Source: Hydrangea macrophylla (lineage: Eukaryota; Streptophyta; Magnoliopsida; Cornales; Hydrangeaceae). Taken from it: a stretch of DNA of 64,000 nucleotides. The translations under genes were made by a program, and so were the position numbers. Shown here one piece after another: positions 10,269 to 21,224 of this stretch. The stretch is taken from assembly GCA_033977485.1 (NCBI GenBank), contig CM066993.1, positions 27,084,001-27,148,000 of the forward strand, in the 5' to 3' direction. Positions within the stretch are counted from its first letter, which is position 1. The number at the start of each line of letters is the position of its first letter. A model generated the notes under the pieces. It saw only the letters and a list, made by a program, of their open reading frames with translations, had not been told where the DNA came from and did not search any database.

Positions 10269-11845
10269 TGGTTTAAAAGGTTTGTAGGAATTTAAAAAAA
10301 AAAATTGAAATTGCGGGCTTTATTTTTGGTCTATACCTAGAAAAAGAAAAGGGAAAGGGTGTAGGGGAATGGTTCACCTGCAAAGAGAAACGTCCCGGCA
10401 AGGGACACAATCAATATATAATTCAACAGTTTAAAAGAAATTAGGGTTCACGGGGGAACACCCAACAACTGCGAGAGGAGCCGATCCCTTCCCACCCACT
10501 GTCCCGACAAGGGCACACACTTTGCGGAAAGTCACGGGGTACTTTCCGTGTGTTTAGAACAATGCAATTAAATTCGAGAATCGTATGTGATACTATTATT
10601 TACGCTTAGCAAAGAAGTTTATGAATTATAAGCATCATATGAAACGTAATGAAGTTTCAATTTAAATGTGATAGTTACAATTGAAATCAACTCATCCGTA
10701 TCATTAGTACTCAAAAGTCTGGATTGAAACTGCAATATACTAGACTCTGATTTTGAGTAGTGTGTTTCTTGATTCAAACATAAAATTAATTATACAAGCG
10801 TTAATTAAAATTGACAATCCGGTAAGAGAGTCCGATTTTAATTTCTGTCAAGATTAATGTCTTAACATGTATAACAGCCTGGATTCAACAAATGTGTGAA
10901 TTTGAAAGCTAGGGTGATGTCCTGAATTCAATCTGAGGATATATATATATATATGAGTCTGTGTTTATAGTCGAACTAAGGTTTGGTACGTTCTGTAAAA
11001 TTATAGTGTGGATATAACTGTGTAACAAAAATGTCAAAAATTTTAATCTATCCACATAAAGACGTAATTCAATGCGCATATTGACAGAAATATATATGTA
11101 TGTGCATTTATGGTTGGGTATAGCAATCCCTACATATATCTTGAATGTGGAACACAATGTTCATTAAACAGTGTGTGTATATATGGAGCAGAATATACAC
11201 CTAATTATGTGTGTATAGTCTATGTATCCCGATTCAGATCTGTAAGTTTATTAACATATGTATGGCCCTAATTAGATATATTTAGCTCCAAATTCATGCC
11301 CTAAACAGTGTGCCTAAATCAGGGGTTAGGGTTTGGAGAAATTCTGATCAGTGTGTATAAGTGGATAAAAAAAATTCAAATAATTGAGTTGGTGGATAAT
11401 TCTATATGTATAAGGTACACAAAGAGAATCCCAAGTCACAAGCCCCAAACTTGTGAGCAATTAAGGGATAGGGTTAGGGTTTGTTGCATCTGTGTGTGTT
11501 TGTGTGCATATTTGGGGGTGTGAAAATCTATGTGTGTGTCGATATATGTATAGAAAAGTGTGTGTGAATACCTGTGTGTGCAGATTAGGGGAAAGGAAAA
11601 CTTTGGCCGTAAATTTGGCCGCGGCTTCGTTTGGTATGGCACCCACAGCGGTGGTTGGGGTGGTGTTGATGCGGCGGCGGCGTGTTTGGTGGTTCGGCGG
11701 CGGCTCGTGGTGGTGTGGTGGAGGTGATGATGGCCGGCGGTGGTTCGTGGTGGTGGTTTGTGGAGGAGAGGAAGAGAGATATAGAGAGAAATGGGGGTGG
11801 AGAGAGAGAGAGAGAGAAAAGAGAATCTGAAAAAAATTAGTTCAG
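10269..11845 (-). other. long leader between internal promoter and envelope-position ORF
   Basis: No credible ORF. The stretch near 11430-11830 is CT-rich on the minus strand with GT/CA and AG microsatellites, as expected for a plant 5' UTR. Possible splice acceptors (TTTCTCTTTGCAG near 10381-10393, TTTCTTTTTCTAG further on) lie before the ORF. Two small hairpin-like motifs, TCCCGGCAAGGGA and TCCCGACAAGGG, occur near 10392 and 10502. Confidence 0.4.
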
Positions 11846-12225
11846 CCCTATATTTAAAGAAACAGACACCTCGCGAGAGCGGATCCCTCTGCAAGGAAAA
11901 GTTGAGGTTATGTTTTCAATTTAAAAATTTTTCCTTAAGTATCAAATCCGCGCAAGCGGACCGCTCTAGCGAGATACTCGCGCATGCGAATTGAGGCGCG
12001 AGCAAAAGCTGAGGCTCCCTTTTTTTTTTTGTTTGTTTGAAAATTTTCTAAGTCCCCATCTCGCTCGAGCGGGCCGCTCCAGCGAGACCTTCTCTCGCGC
12101 GATTTGAAGCTCGAGTAAAAGCTGAGGCTTGTTATAAAGAATTTTCAAAAATTTTGTCTAAGGGGATATCTCGCGCGAGCGGACCGCGCGAGCGACCTGT
12201 CGCGTGAGCGGGCCACGCGCGCGAG
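11846..12225 (-). promoter_or_regulatory. candidate internal promoter of Athila A: CG palindrome array and TATA
   Basis: Repeated units built on TCGCGCGAGCGG and close variants fill 11868-12225. They share flanking words such as GCGAGCAAAAGCTGAGGCT, so the array looks like about three tandem copies of a 110-115 bp unit. On the minus strand a TATA-like TTTAAATATAGGG follows at 11846-11858, then a CT-rich leader. This copies the LTR layout inside the element, between pol and the envelope-position ORF. Confidence 0.5.
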
Positions 12226-12429
12226 TGTTTGGTTTTCTCCTTTCCTCTTTTGTTTTCTTGTATAAGTGTTTGAACATTCAATTTTTCATCTTTTGGGCAT
12301 TCAAATGCTCAGACATTGGCCAAAAACTCCTAAAAATGAACAAAACTAAAGGAAATTTTAATAAAAGCGTGGGTTGCTTCCCAAGAAGCGCTAAGTTTTA
12401 CGTTGTTAGCTCGACCGATGCAATGCTCA
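12226..12429 (-). other. short spacer after pol (Athila A)
   Basis: No ORF. The segment near 12365-12420 (GGGTTGCTTCCCAAGAAGCG on the plus strand) is shared with element B just after its gag-protease ORF. It marks where B rejoins the family sequence after losing RT-RH-IN. Confidence 0.6.
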
Positions 12430-13520
12430 GTCTAAATAGATCGGATCTACCAGATCTATAGATGCGATTTCTCTTTCGTCTGTTTCCTCGGTTCGATATG
12501 GCTTAAGCCGTTGGTCATTTACCTTAAAAGGTGCTCCACCGTTTGTATCTTGGATTTCAATTGCTCTATGCGGGAACACGTGTGTTATAATGAACGGACA
12601 GTCCCATCAGGACCGTAGCTTACTTGGGAATAATCTTAATTTCGAATTAAATAACCATACGCGTTGTCCAACTTCGAAATTCTTTCTTGTAATCATTTTA
12701 TCATGGAAAGCTTTAGATCATTCTTTGTAGATTCTCAAATTTTCATACGCTTCATTTCTCAATTCTTCAAGTTCTGTAGTTGAAGTTTACGGTGGCATCC
12801 TGCCGCTTTTATATCTTGGTAAAGCATTTATACGGCCCAATAGGATCAATGTTCAAGTTCCACCGGTAGGTGGCACGCTTTTCCAAATACTAGTCGGTAA
12901 GGAGACATTCCAATAGGAGTTTTAAAAGCTGTACGATATGCCCAAAGCGCATCAGCCAGTCGTTGTGACCAATCTTTATGGTCTGGATGTACCGTTTTTC
13001 TTGTATACTTTTTACTTCTCGATTTGAAAGTTCAACTTGGCCTTGGGTTGCGGATGGTATGCGGTTCCAACCTTGTGAGTGACAGAATATTCCAGACGAG
13101 TGCCTCAAAGTGACGATTACAGAAATGTTTACCTCCGTCGCTTATAATCGCTCGTGGTGTGCCGAAACGACAAAATATGTTATCTTTTATAAATTGAACC
13201 ACTACTTTATGGTTGTTCATTTTAGTCGCAACTGCCTCCAGCCACTTAGAAATATAGTCGATCGCGACTAGAATATATTCGTACCCAAAGGACGACGGAA
13301 ACGGACCCATAAAGTCGATCCCCCACACAACAAATATTTCTATAATAAGGATTGGGGTCATGGGCATCGCATCACAGCGTGACATGTTACCTGTTTGTTG
13401 ACAACGTACGCAGTTCTGACAGAATTCATGTGCATCTTTAAACAGGGTTGGCCAATATAACCCGCTTTGGAGGACTTTAGCGGCCGTACGACGGCCTCCA
13501 AAGTGACCTCCGCATTCTAG
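12430..13520 (-). pseudogene. Athila A integrase, heavily broken
   Basis: Pieces in several frames spell a gypsy integrase: the zinc-binding end [11 protein letters not shown], then [10 protein letters not shown] with the first catalytic Asp, ISDGGKHF with the second, and [11 protein letters not shown] with the Glu. The C-terminal region is readable only in patches. At least three frameshifts and several stops are present. The domain would have inserted element cDNA into the host chromosome. Confidence 0.85.
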
Positions 13521-15069
13521 AGAGTCAAAAGTTTAATATAGAATTGAACTCACTTTTTGGAACACAACGTCGTATAATTTGATTAGAATAATGTTTAAAT
13601 AATAGTGGGTCGTCCTAGTAATAGTGTTTAATTTGAGAAAAGAACTGATCTTTGTCTAAACGAGACCACATATGCGGGGATATATCCCGTAGCTAAGAAT
13701 TGACGATGTCACTGAACCATGGACGATTTACGGTAGATGACGCAAATAATTACTCGTCCAAAAACGAATCCTTTAGAGGTGTAATATCGTTAGATTCTAC
13801 AAGAATTCGTGACAAGTGGTCAGCTACAAAATGTTCAGAACCCTTATTATTACGTATTTCATAATTAAACTCCTGAAGGAGTAAAATCCATCAGATTAAT
13901 CTTGTTTTCGTTTCTTTCTTATTCAATAAATGACGTAATACAGCGTGATCGGTATACACAATGACCCTTGATCCCAATAAGTATGAACGGAATTTGTCGA
14001 GGGCAAACACAACCGCAAGTAACTCTTTTTCAGTAGTTGTATAGTTCAATTTTGTGTCATTTAGTGTTTTACTTGCATAATAAATTACGTGAGGGACCTT
14101 ATTAACTTTTTGTCCCAAAACGGCTCCAACGGCGTACTCGGAAGCATCACATATCAATTCAAACGATAATGACCAATCAGGGGATTGGATTACCAAAGCA
14201 GTGGATAGTAAGGTTCGCAACGTTTCAAAAGCCTTCAGGCATTCATTGTCAAAGACAAAAGGAACATCCTTGGCAAGCAGGTTGCACAAGGGGCGTGAAA
14301 ATTTACTAAAGTCTTTGATAAATCGTCTATAGAAGCCGGCATGACCTAGGAAGGAACGGATCTGACGAATGGATGATGGCGGTGGAAGTTTGTCTATTAA
14401 CTCGATTTTTGTTTTATCAACCTCTATGCCTCGCTAGGAAACAACGTGACCCAAGACTATTCCCTCTTGAACCATGAAATGGCTCTTTTCCCAACTCAAT
14501 ACCAAATTTGCTTCCTCGCAACGGGCGAGGACTTTCGTAAGATTTTGAAGGCATTCATCAAATATAGGTCCGAAAACTGAGAAATCGTCCATAAATACTT
14601 TGAGAAATTTCTCAACCATCATACACCGTTGAAAGGTTGCCGGTGCATTGCACAAACCAAACGGCATATGACGGTAGGCAAAGGTTCCAAAGGGACATGT
14701 GAACGTCGTCTTTTCTTGGTCATCGGGATAAACGGGCACCTGGTTATAACCAGAGTATCCTTCTAAGAAACAATAATAGCTCTGACTGGACAGACGTTCT
14801 AGGATTTGATCAATGAATGGGAGAGGGAAATGGTCCTTACGAGTCATCGTATTAAGTTTTCTATAGTCAATGCATACCCGCCAACCAGTAGTTTGACGGG
14901 TGGGTATAAGGACTCCCTTTTCATTTGGTACAACCATAATACCTGATTTCTTTGGGACAACTTGAGTTGGGCTGACCCAATTACTATCGGAGATCGGGTA
15001 GATAATACCTGCATCTAAAAGTTTTATAACTTCCTTCATAACCACCTCTTTCATGTTAGGGTTGAGCCG
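13521..15069 (-). pseudogene. Athila A reverse transcriptase and RNase H
   Basis: The frame is shared with the protease part and is broken by TAG at 14434-14436 and by the end at 13891; 13521-13890 is decayed linker. RT landmarks are WVSPTQVVPKK, GWRVCIDYRKLN, TCPFGTFAYRHMPFGLCNAPATFQ and the FMDD box. Two defects touch catalysis. The first catalytic Asp of LDGYSG is Glu here (FLEGYSGYNQ), and six residues between RCMM and VEKF, present in C, are missing. RNase H keeps [25 protein letters not shown] and [12 protein letters not shown]. Confidence 0.9.
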
Positions 15070-16500
15070 TCATTGCATTTCCCTAGATGGTTTAGCATTT
15101 TCTTCTAAATTTATTCTATGCATGCAAACTGACAGACCAATTCCTTTTAAATCGGCGACCGTCCATCCAATTGCCTTCTTATGATTGCCTAGAACCTGTA
15201 TTAGTTGTACTTCTTGAATTTTAGTTAAATTTGACGCGATTATAACTGGAAGCGTTGTGTTAGATCCTACGAATGCATATTTCAGAGAATCTGGCAATGG
15301 TTTGAGTTCGAGCGTCAGGGGACACTCAATGGATGGTAATGCTGGCTCATGTGCAAGAGGCGGTAAAGCCTCTATTTTAGGTTTCCATGGAAGCGCATTA
15401 GCCGTGTTTACCGATTCCAATAAAGTATTCACATCTTTAATATTTGTGTCAATGTTGAAATCATTAAAATTGAAATGAGATAAGCATGCTTCGAAAGCTT
15501 CCTTAGTCAACATACAAGGCGCTGCCTCTTCGACTAATTCGTCTATTAAGTCTATGGCATAGCAGGCTGCCTCTTCATCATCTTTAAATGGTTGATTAGA
15601 TGCATTAAAGACGTTAAGACGCACGATCATGTTACCAAAAGTTATATCCGTCACTCCAGTCCTACAGTTAATAATAGAATTAGCTATGGCTAGGAAAAGG
15701 TGTCCTAGAATGACTGGGACATGTTTACTAGCATCTAAGACTGGTTCAGTGTCTAGCACGATAAAATCGACTGGATAATAGCATCTATCAATTTTGACCA
15801 ATACATCTTCTACTACCCCTCGTGGAACTTTAATTGACCTATCGGCAAATTGTAAGGTGGCCGCAGTCGATTTTAGTTCTCCTAAACCCAAATGTTCATA
15901 TACTGAATAGGGTAGCAAATTCAGACTCGCTCCTAAATCAAGAAGAGCCTGGCGAATGTATTTATCACCGATGTGATAAGCGATGGTTGGAGTACCCGGG
16001 TCCTTGTATTTTAGAGTGTTGTGATTAAACATGGAGCTAACCTTTTCCGTTAGAAAGACTTTCTTAGATAATTGGTTTCTAGATTTTCTCTTTTGAGTGC
16101 ATAAGTCTTTTAAGAATTTAGCGAATGGAGGTATTTGCTTAATAGCGTCAAGTAATGGAGTGTTAATCTTCACCTCTTTAAATGTCTCAAGAATATCCTC
16201 CGGTCGTGTTCCCTTCTTCGAGAAGTGCGCTGGGACATCCACGCTTAGAGGGAACGACATTCTAGGTACATAATTTGATGGATTTATCGCTTTAGACGTA
16301 CTAGGTACCGAATGATCAGGGTCCTTCGTAACTTTATTGTTATCTCCATCTTGTTCCTTACTTATTCCTTTACCCTTATCTTTTTGAGATTCGGAAGGAG
16401 GTATAATCTCCTCCGGACGTTCAGTCACTCTAGTAGACACTGCGTTAACTTGATCACTCACCGAGCTCACCTCATATTGTCCTTTAGGGTTTTGGACCGG
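15070..16500 (-). pseudogene. Athila A aspartic protease and pol N-terminus
   Basis: A 466-codon open stretch (16470 to 15070), part of the gag-pol frame and ended by TGA at 15070-15072 where an Arg codon is expected. The protease active site is LLDLGASLNLLP near residue 178, followed by GLGEL and VILGHLFLA. The segment then leads into the Athila block GWTVADLKGIGLSVCMHRI. The enzyme would cut the polyprotein inside particles. DLGA is the usual Athila form of the DT/SGA motif. Confidence 0.9.
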
Positions 16501-19388
16501 TTGACTTGGTAACTTTCCCTCATTACGACGATTTAAGGTATTAGCAAGTTATCCCATTTAGGATTCTAATTTAGCTATCGATTGCATGTGAGAGTTGACC
16601 AGTTGCGACTGTGATTGCGATTGGGCCTCTAAGGTCTTTAACGATGCCAACTCGCTTTCTTCGAAAGTTTTATCCCTAGGAGGATTAGCACGGAAAGGAG
16701 GCTGTCGGAATTGATTTTGTTGATTCGGAGGCTGCTGATACTGATTAGATTGTGGCCTAAACGCATTAGGAAAATTTATCGTATCAGGTTTTGAATACGG
16801 TTTCTCACTATTAGAGTTCCATGAAAGGTTCGGGGTGAGGTTCCCATGTTGTGTTTGGTTTATAAACCGTGGGGTTATAATTGGGTCTTTGGAACTGTTG
16901 AACCGCATTTATATGTTGTTCTATAAATTCCGAAAACTGGGACGTGGACGGACATGCTAATGTCGAATGCGACGAATCTGAGCAAAACTGGCATACTTCA
17001 GCAGGAGGAGGTGGGCTGTGCATGTGACCCATCATCATGAGTTGGTCCATTTTTCTATTTAGTTCTTGAATATCATAAGAATGATTAGACTCAACTTTAG
17101 CCTCTCTCTTTGGGTTGGGTGGGAGGTGTCCCTCGGGTGGTACAGATACAGCTTGGTGCATAGAGTTTTCGCTTAATGTTTCGAATATCTTCCAAGCTTC
17201 GTCGGCACTCTTGTGGAGGAACGTCCCCGCACAAATAGCATCGTCGGTGTTATGAATGGCAGGAATTAGTCCTTCATAGAAGACTTGCACCAGTTACCAT
17301 TTGGGTATCTGATGATGAAGGCAAGAACGTAAGAGTTCTTTGAACTGTTCCCACGTATCATAAAGGGTTTCGCCATCTTGCATTGTGAAATTAGTTATAG
17401 ATTTCCTAATCTGATTGGTTCTAGTGATGGGGAAAAATTTCTGTAGGAAAGCAGTAAGCAATTCGTCCCATGTTCTTATTGAATTTGGCTCCAATCCTTA
17501 CTTCGCTTTGTCTTTAAGTGAAAACGGAAAAAGACGCATTTTCAATTCATCATCTGTTAAGTTCTGAATTTTTAACGTAGCACAGATATCCTGAAATTTG
17601 CCTAAATGATTATAAGAGTCTTCCTTAGCACGACCATGAAATGACAGAAGGAGTGCAATTGTTGACAATTTAATTTCAGAGTGGGCTGCAGTCACTTCCG
17701 GTAATGCAATACATGACGGTGGTGTGTAGGCGGTTGATCGGGAGAGAACTAATCCTAATTATACGCCTTAATTCACATTTGTTAGTACTTTTTATCCTGT
17801 TTTTGTATATTTTTACTTCGTTTTCTAGTTTTTGACAGGATTTGGAAGAAATCACCTAAACCAGGCTAAACAGGGTGAAAAAGCATAAAGACCGAAGCTG
17901 AAAAAGCCAAGTCGCGCGCGCGAGCGAGAAACCGAGAATCGCTCGCGCGATCCGCGCGCGCGAGGTACCAAATGTCGCGCTCGCATTGTCCGCTCGCGCG
18001 ATATGTGTAAAAATCAAAGTTGCGTATTTCAGTATACTGAAGATTCCTGCGCAAACGAAACTGCTGAACGACGTCTAGACTGTAAATTACATCAGTTTCA
18101 GTTCGTTTCGGGTTAGGAAGGTTTCCAAAACTTGTTGTAAATCTATATATACCCTATTTTATTACAATTAAAGGGTGAGACATTATTGGCAATTAATATA
18201 CACACATTCTACAACCATACTTCCAGCCATTGAAGGGAGGGAAGCAAGAAGAAGAAGAAGAAGACCAAGGGTTTCCATGGCCTCCTCCATCAACTACTTG
18301 CCATCCATCACTTCCATGGACGGCTAGATCATAGATCTAGGGTTTCAATGAAGCCCTAGACGAGTAATAGGGTTTTATTTATGTTTTTATTTTAGTTTTA
18401 TTATGTATGGATGACAGTCACATGTTTAGAGGATTTTTATAAATAAATCGTACTTCTAGTGATTAAATCATTACTTTCAGAATTTATTCTTGTCTTAGAT
18501 CTATTTTGACTGTGATGTGCTCAACGATCTATGCTTGCTGTGCTTGTTTAGATTGTTTACATGTGATGGTGCTTTATTGATTTGTGCTATTAAGTATCCG
18601 AATAGTCCATGCCTAGGTTAGACGGATTAGATCACAACCCTAGTTTAGTGTGGGATAATTCGTGCTAACCGAAGATGGATTATGTTGGTGCTTGAACCAT
18701 GATTATCTTCTTGTCGGAGGAAATTGGGCTTGTAGCTACAATTCCCCATTATCATCCAACGTAATAAGCTAAAGTAATTCATAAATATTCCTATTATGAA
18801 TCTAGTGGTGGATTTGCAATCCTAGGTTCCTTTAAACATTATTTAAAACAACTTTAATTGCTTTCATAGTTTAGATTTATTTTTATTGTTATTAGTTTAA
18901 TTAAAATTCAAATCCAATTCCGTTTTCTTAATTAATTAAATTTAGGTTTTAAAATTAAAGCACTGTAGTATTTCAATCTCTGTGGGTTCGACCTTTACTT
19001 TCACACTGCAAATCTTTAGAAAAGTAAAGTATACTTTTTATATCTTGATACTGACAACATCAGCGGTAGGAGTAAAGTAATTCTTTAACGGTGGTGGTGG
19101 AGGTATGTTAAGATTATCCCCATTATTCTGGTTATTTCCGTTATTCCTGTTATGTCCAAAATCAGCCATTGGAATAGGTTCGATTTTTGTCATTTTAGTT
19201 TTTCTTAAACGGTTAAGAGTACTTCGGATTTCCGATTCAAACAAAGATGACGGTTCCAGTGTGGACTCGTCGTCTATCATCAACTGAGCTCTAGAATCTT
19301 GTGTTGACGACCTAAGGACTCTAAGTGTGCGTTCAAGTTTGAGATTAAGCGGATTTAATTTAGGTTTACTTGAACGAGTACCAAACAT
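16501..19388 (-). pseudogene. Athila A gag, split by a solo LTR
   Basis: Gag starts at ATG 19388 (MFGTRSSKPK) and follows the B protein throughout. It is interrupted at 17735-19062 by a solo LTR exactly between PTA and YTPPSC. Further defects are stops near 17498 and 17291, a frameshift between about 16811 and 16908, and two stops near 16550-16560. The capsid-like part has FHGRAKEDSYNHLGKFQDIC and LFPFSLKDKAK; a zinc-finger-like CQFCSDSSHSTLAC follows. It would form the particle shell. Confidence 0.9.
17735..19062 (+). repeat. solo LTR of an Athila B-like family, inserted in gag
   Basis: The LTR starts TGATCGGGAG and ends CTGACAACATCA, 1,328 bp, in opposite orientation to the host element. 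GCGGT stands on both sides (17730-17734 and 19063-19067), a perfect 5-bp target duplication. Sequence and length match the two LTRs of element B, including the CG palindrome array (about 17911-18002), TATA region, the 16-codon leader ORF (18277-18327) and the following stem (18337-18359, one mismatch). A whole element must have inserted and then lost its interior by LTR-LTR recombination. Confidence 0.96.
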
Positions 19389-19851
19389 AAACTAAGGACT
19401 GACTCAATTGAAGCAAAATAAGCTACGCTAATAACCAAGCATGCAAGCACACAAGACTAATATGATGCATGAAATTATCCTGTAATGCAATGATCGCGTC
19501 AAGCCCAACGCCTTGGGTTTCCTAGCTAATGCAATGCTCACTCCACACCTACCCTAATGCAAGTATTGCGTCTCAGCGCCCTGACTTACAATGGTTCGAT
19601 GCGAAATTTAAATAACGGATTTACTTGGTGATTTTAAATTGATTGCAAATTTTATTTTTTAGGTCCGCGTAAGCTCCGTTGACGTGCACAGCTGCTCCAC
19701 TCGATTGTGTTAGAATTGATAAAATGAAATTTGCAAACAAGGATAATTTTAGCGACTCGAAAATAAAATTAGAAACAAAGAAAATAAAATAGACCCTAAT
19801 ATTTACTAAGTAAATTACGATTCTAATAATTAACGGCAAAAATTATTTCAA
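19389..19851 (-). other. Athila A leader with GGCG-loop hairpin
   Basis: The untranslated leader between the primer site and gag. At 19501-19520 the minus strand reads CCCAA-GGCG-TTGGG inside longer arms AAACCC and GGGCTT. Element B has the same hairpin at 33909-33928 with paired changes in the stem and the same GGCG loop. The position, after the primer site and before gag, is where retroelements usually keep packaging or dimerisation signals. Confidence 0.55.
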
Positions 19852-19869
19852 TCCCCGGCAATGGCGCCA
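19852..19869 (-). other. primer binding site, tRNA-Asp type (Athila A)
   Basis: The minus strand reads TGGCGCCATTGCCGGGGA, one base from the standard Athila site TGGCGCCGTTGCCGGGGA (seen in B). It lies 5 bases inside the LTR end. The tRNA 3' end would prime minus-strand DNA here. Confidence 0.93.
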
Positions 19870-19874
19870 AAAAT

Positions 19875-21224
19875 TGATCTCGTCAAAATCAAGATATAAA
19901 AGTATGCTTACTTGTGTTTTACTTTCGAAAGATTTGCAGTGTGGAAGTAAAGGTCGAACCCACAGAGATTGTTAATTTTTATCCTTTAATTAATAAAATC
20001 TAATCTATTTAGTTATCGAAAAATCAGAAGTTTGATTGATTTATAATTTGACTATTACTACTAATTAAACTATGAATTAAACTATGAAATTATGGAAATA
20101 AAGTCTAGAATTAGATCTAAGTAAACTTGTATGCTAAATTGAAAATTGGTTTAAATATGAATAGATGAGGTCTAGGATTACAAATCCACCACTAACTATG
20201 CATCGGGGGTCTAAACTTTCTATTCTAAGTTTTGTGTTTGGATAGATATGATCTATCGTGGCTACAAGCCCAATAGTATCGTCAAGAGGATATTGTTAGT
20301 TCAATCTAAGCATAATCCATTTATGGTTCACATGAATTATCTACCTATAACTAGGGTGTAGCATAACTCATCTTTCCTAAGCATGAATTATAAAAGATGT
20401 AAACATCACAATCACATAAGCACTATTGTATGTAAATACTCCTATTAATCATAGAAATCAAGGACTATTGAGTTCAATAAGCATAAGGAAAAATCTAAGA
20501 GAAGAATAGATCCAAAATACTCTTGATTATTAACATTAAAAATTCATTATAAATAAATAATCCACCAACATACAATTACTATCCAATCCATAAAATCCTA
20601 AAATAGAAAAGCGTAGAATTCCCCCTTTACATAGCTAGGGTTTCATTGAAACCCTAGATTAGGAGTTTAGTTGCTCATGGTGGGTGAAAGCATGAAGATT
20701 GAGTTGATGGTAGCCATTAGAGAGACCTTCAAGCTTGCTCTTCTCCTTCCTCTTGCCTTCCAAAGCCTTCAATGAATGAACGTGTAACCCTTAAAAATTA
20801 TAAAAACTAAGTATATATAGAGTTTACAAGAAGTTTTGGAAGGTTTCCTATCCTGAAACGAACTAAAACAGCTGTTATTTACAATCTAGACGTCATTAAG
20901 CAGTCTCGTTTGTACAGGGCTCTTCAGTATAGCAAAATACACAACTTCAATTTTTGTACGGATCGCGCGAGCGCGTAATTGGAAGATCGCACGCGCGGAT
21001 CGCGCGAGCGATTTCTGGGATCTCGCGCGAGCGGATCGCTCGAGCGAAGGGCTTTTTTCAGCTTCTTTCTTCTTGCTTTTTCTCCTTATTTAACCTGGAA
21101 TCCATGTTTTCTTCTAAAACCTGACAGAAAATAGAAAATAAAGTAAAACTACACAAAAACAGGATAAAAACGACTAACAAATGTGAATTAAGGCGTATAA
21201 TTTGGATTTGTTCTCTCCCGATTA
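19875..21224 (-). repeat. 5' LTR of Athila A
   Basis: A 1,350-bp LTR bounded by the primer site on the inside and by Tekay-1 gag on the outside. The outer end reads TAATCGGGAG instead of TGATCGGGAG, a point change of the terminal G. On the minus strand it holds, in order, the CG palindrome array (20957-21050), a TATA box (CTATATATAC, 20811-20820), a 16-codon ORF and a perfect stem, then U5. It resembles the B LTRs over its whole length but is clearly more divergent than those are from each other. Confidence 0.93.
20667..20717 (-). CDS. 16-codon leader ORF followed by 10-bp stem (Athila A LTR)
   Basis: From the TATA box down to this point I find no other ATG on the minus strand, so this is the first start codon of the RNA. 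The peptide would be MATINSIFMLSPTMSN. Its stop is followed by 9 bases and then a perfect inverted repeat with arms CTAGGGTTTC and GAAACCCTAG and loop AAT (20635-20657). Element B has an ORF of equal length with the same 9-base gap. The peptide itself is only loosely conserved, so position and length, not product, may matter. Confidence 0.55.
   Translation of the reverse strand: MATINSIFMLSPTMSN

Larger units (their letters stand above)
5303..21224 (-). mobile_element. Athila-like Ty3/gypsy element A
   Basis: On the minus strand this element reads 5' LTR (19875-21224), tRNA-Asp type primer site, leader, gag, protease, reverse transcriptase, RNase H, integrase, envelope-position ORF, accessory ORF, 3' UTR, polypurine tract and start of the 3' LTR. 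The rest of the 3' LTR is cut off by copia-1 and lies beyond the window. The protein order and the conserved block GWT-ADLKGIGLSVCMHRI are typical of Athila. Its right end sits inside Tekay-1 gag. The polyprotein carries many stops, so the element is not autonomous now. Confidence 0.93.

Noticed and set aside
11500..11580. TG-rich stretch considered as telomere-like repeat
   Set aside because: The unit is GT, not TTTAGGG, and is irregular.
11436..11894. Open minus-strand frame of 152 codons with His/Thr/Ser runs
   Set aside because: Low-complexity translation of CT-rich leader and CA microsatellite; no conserved segment.
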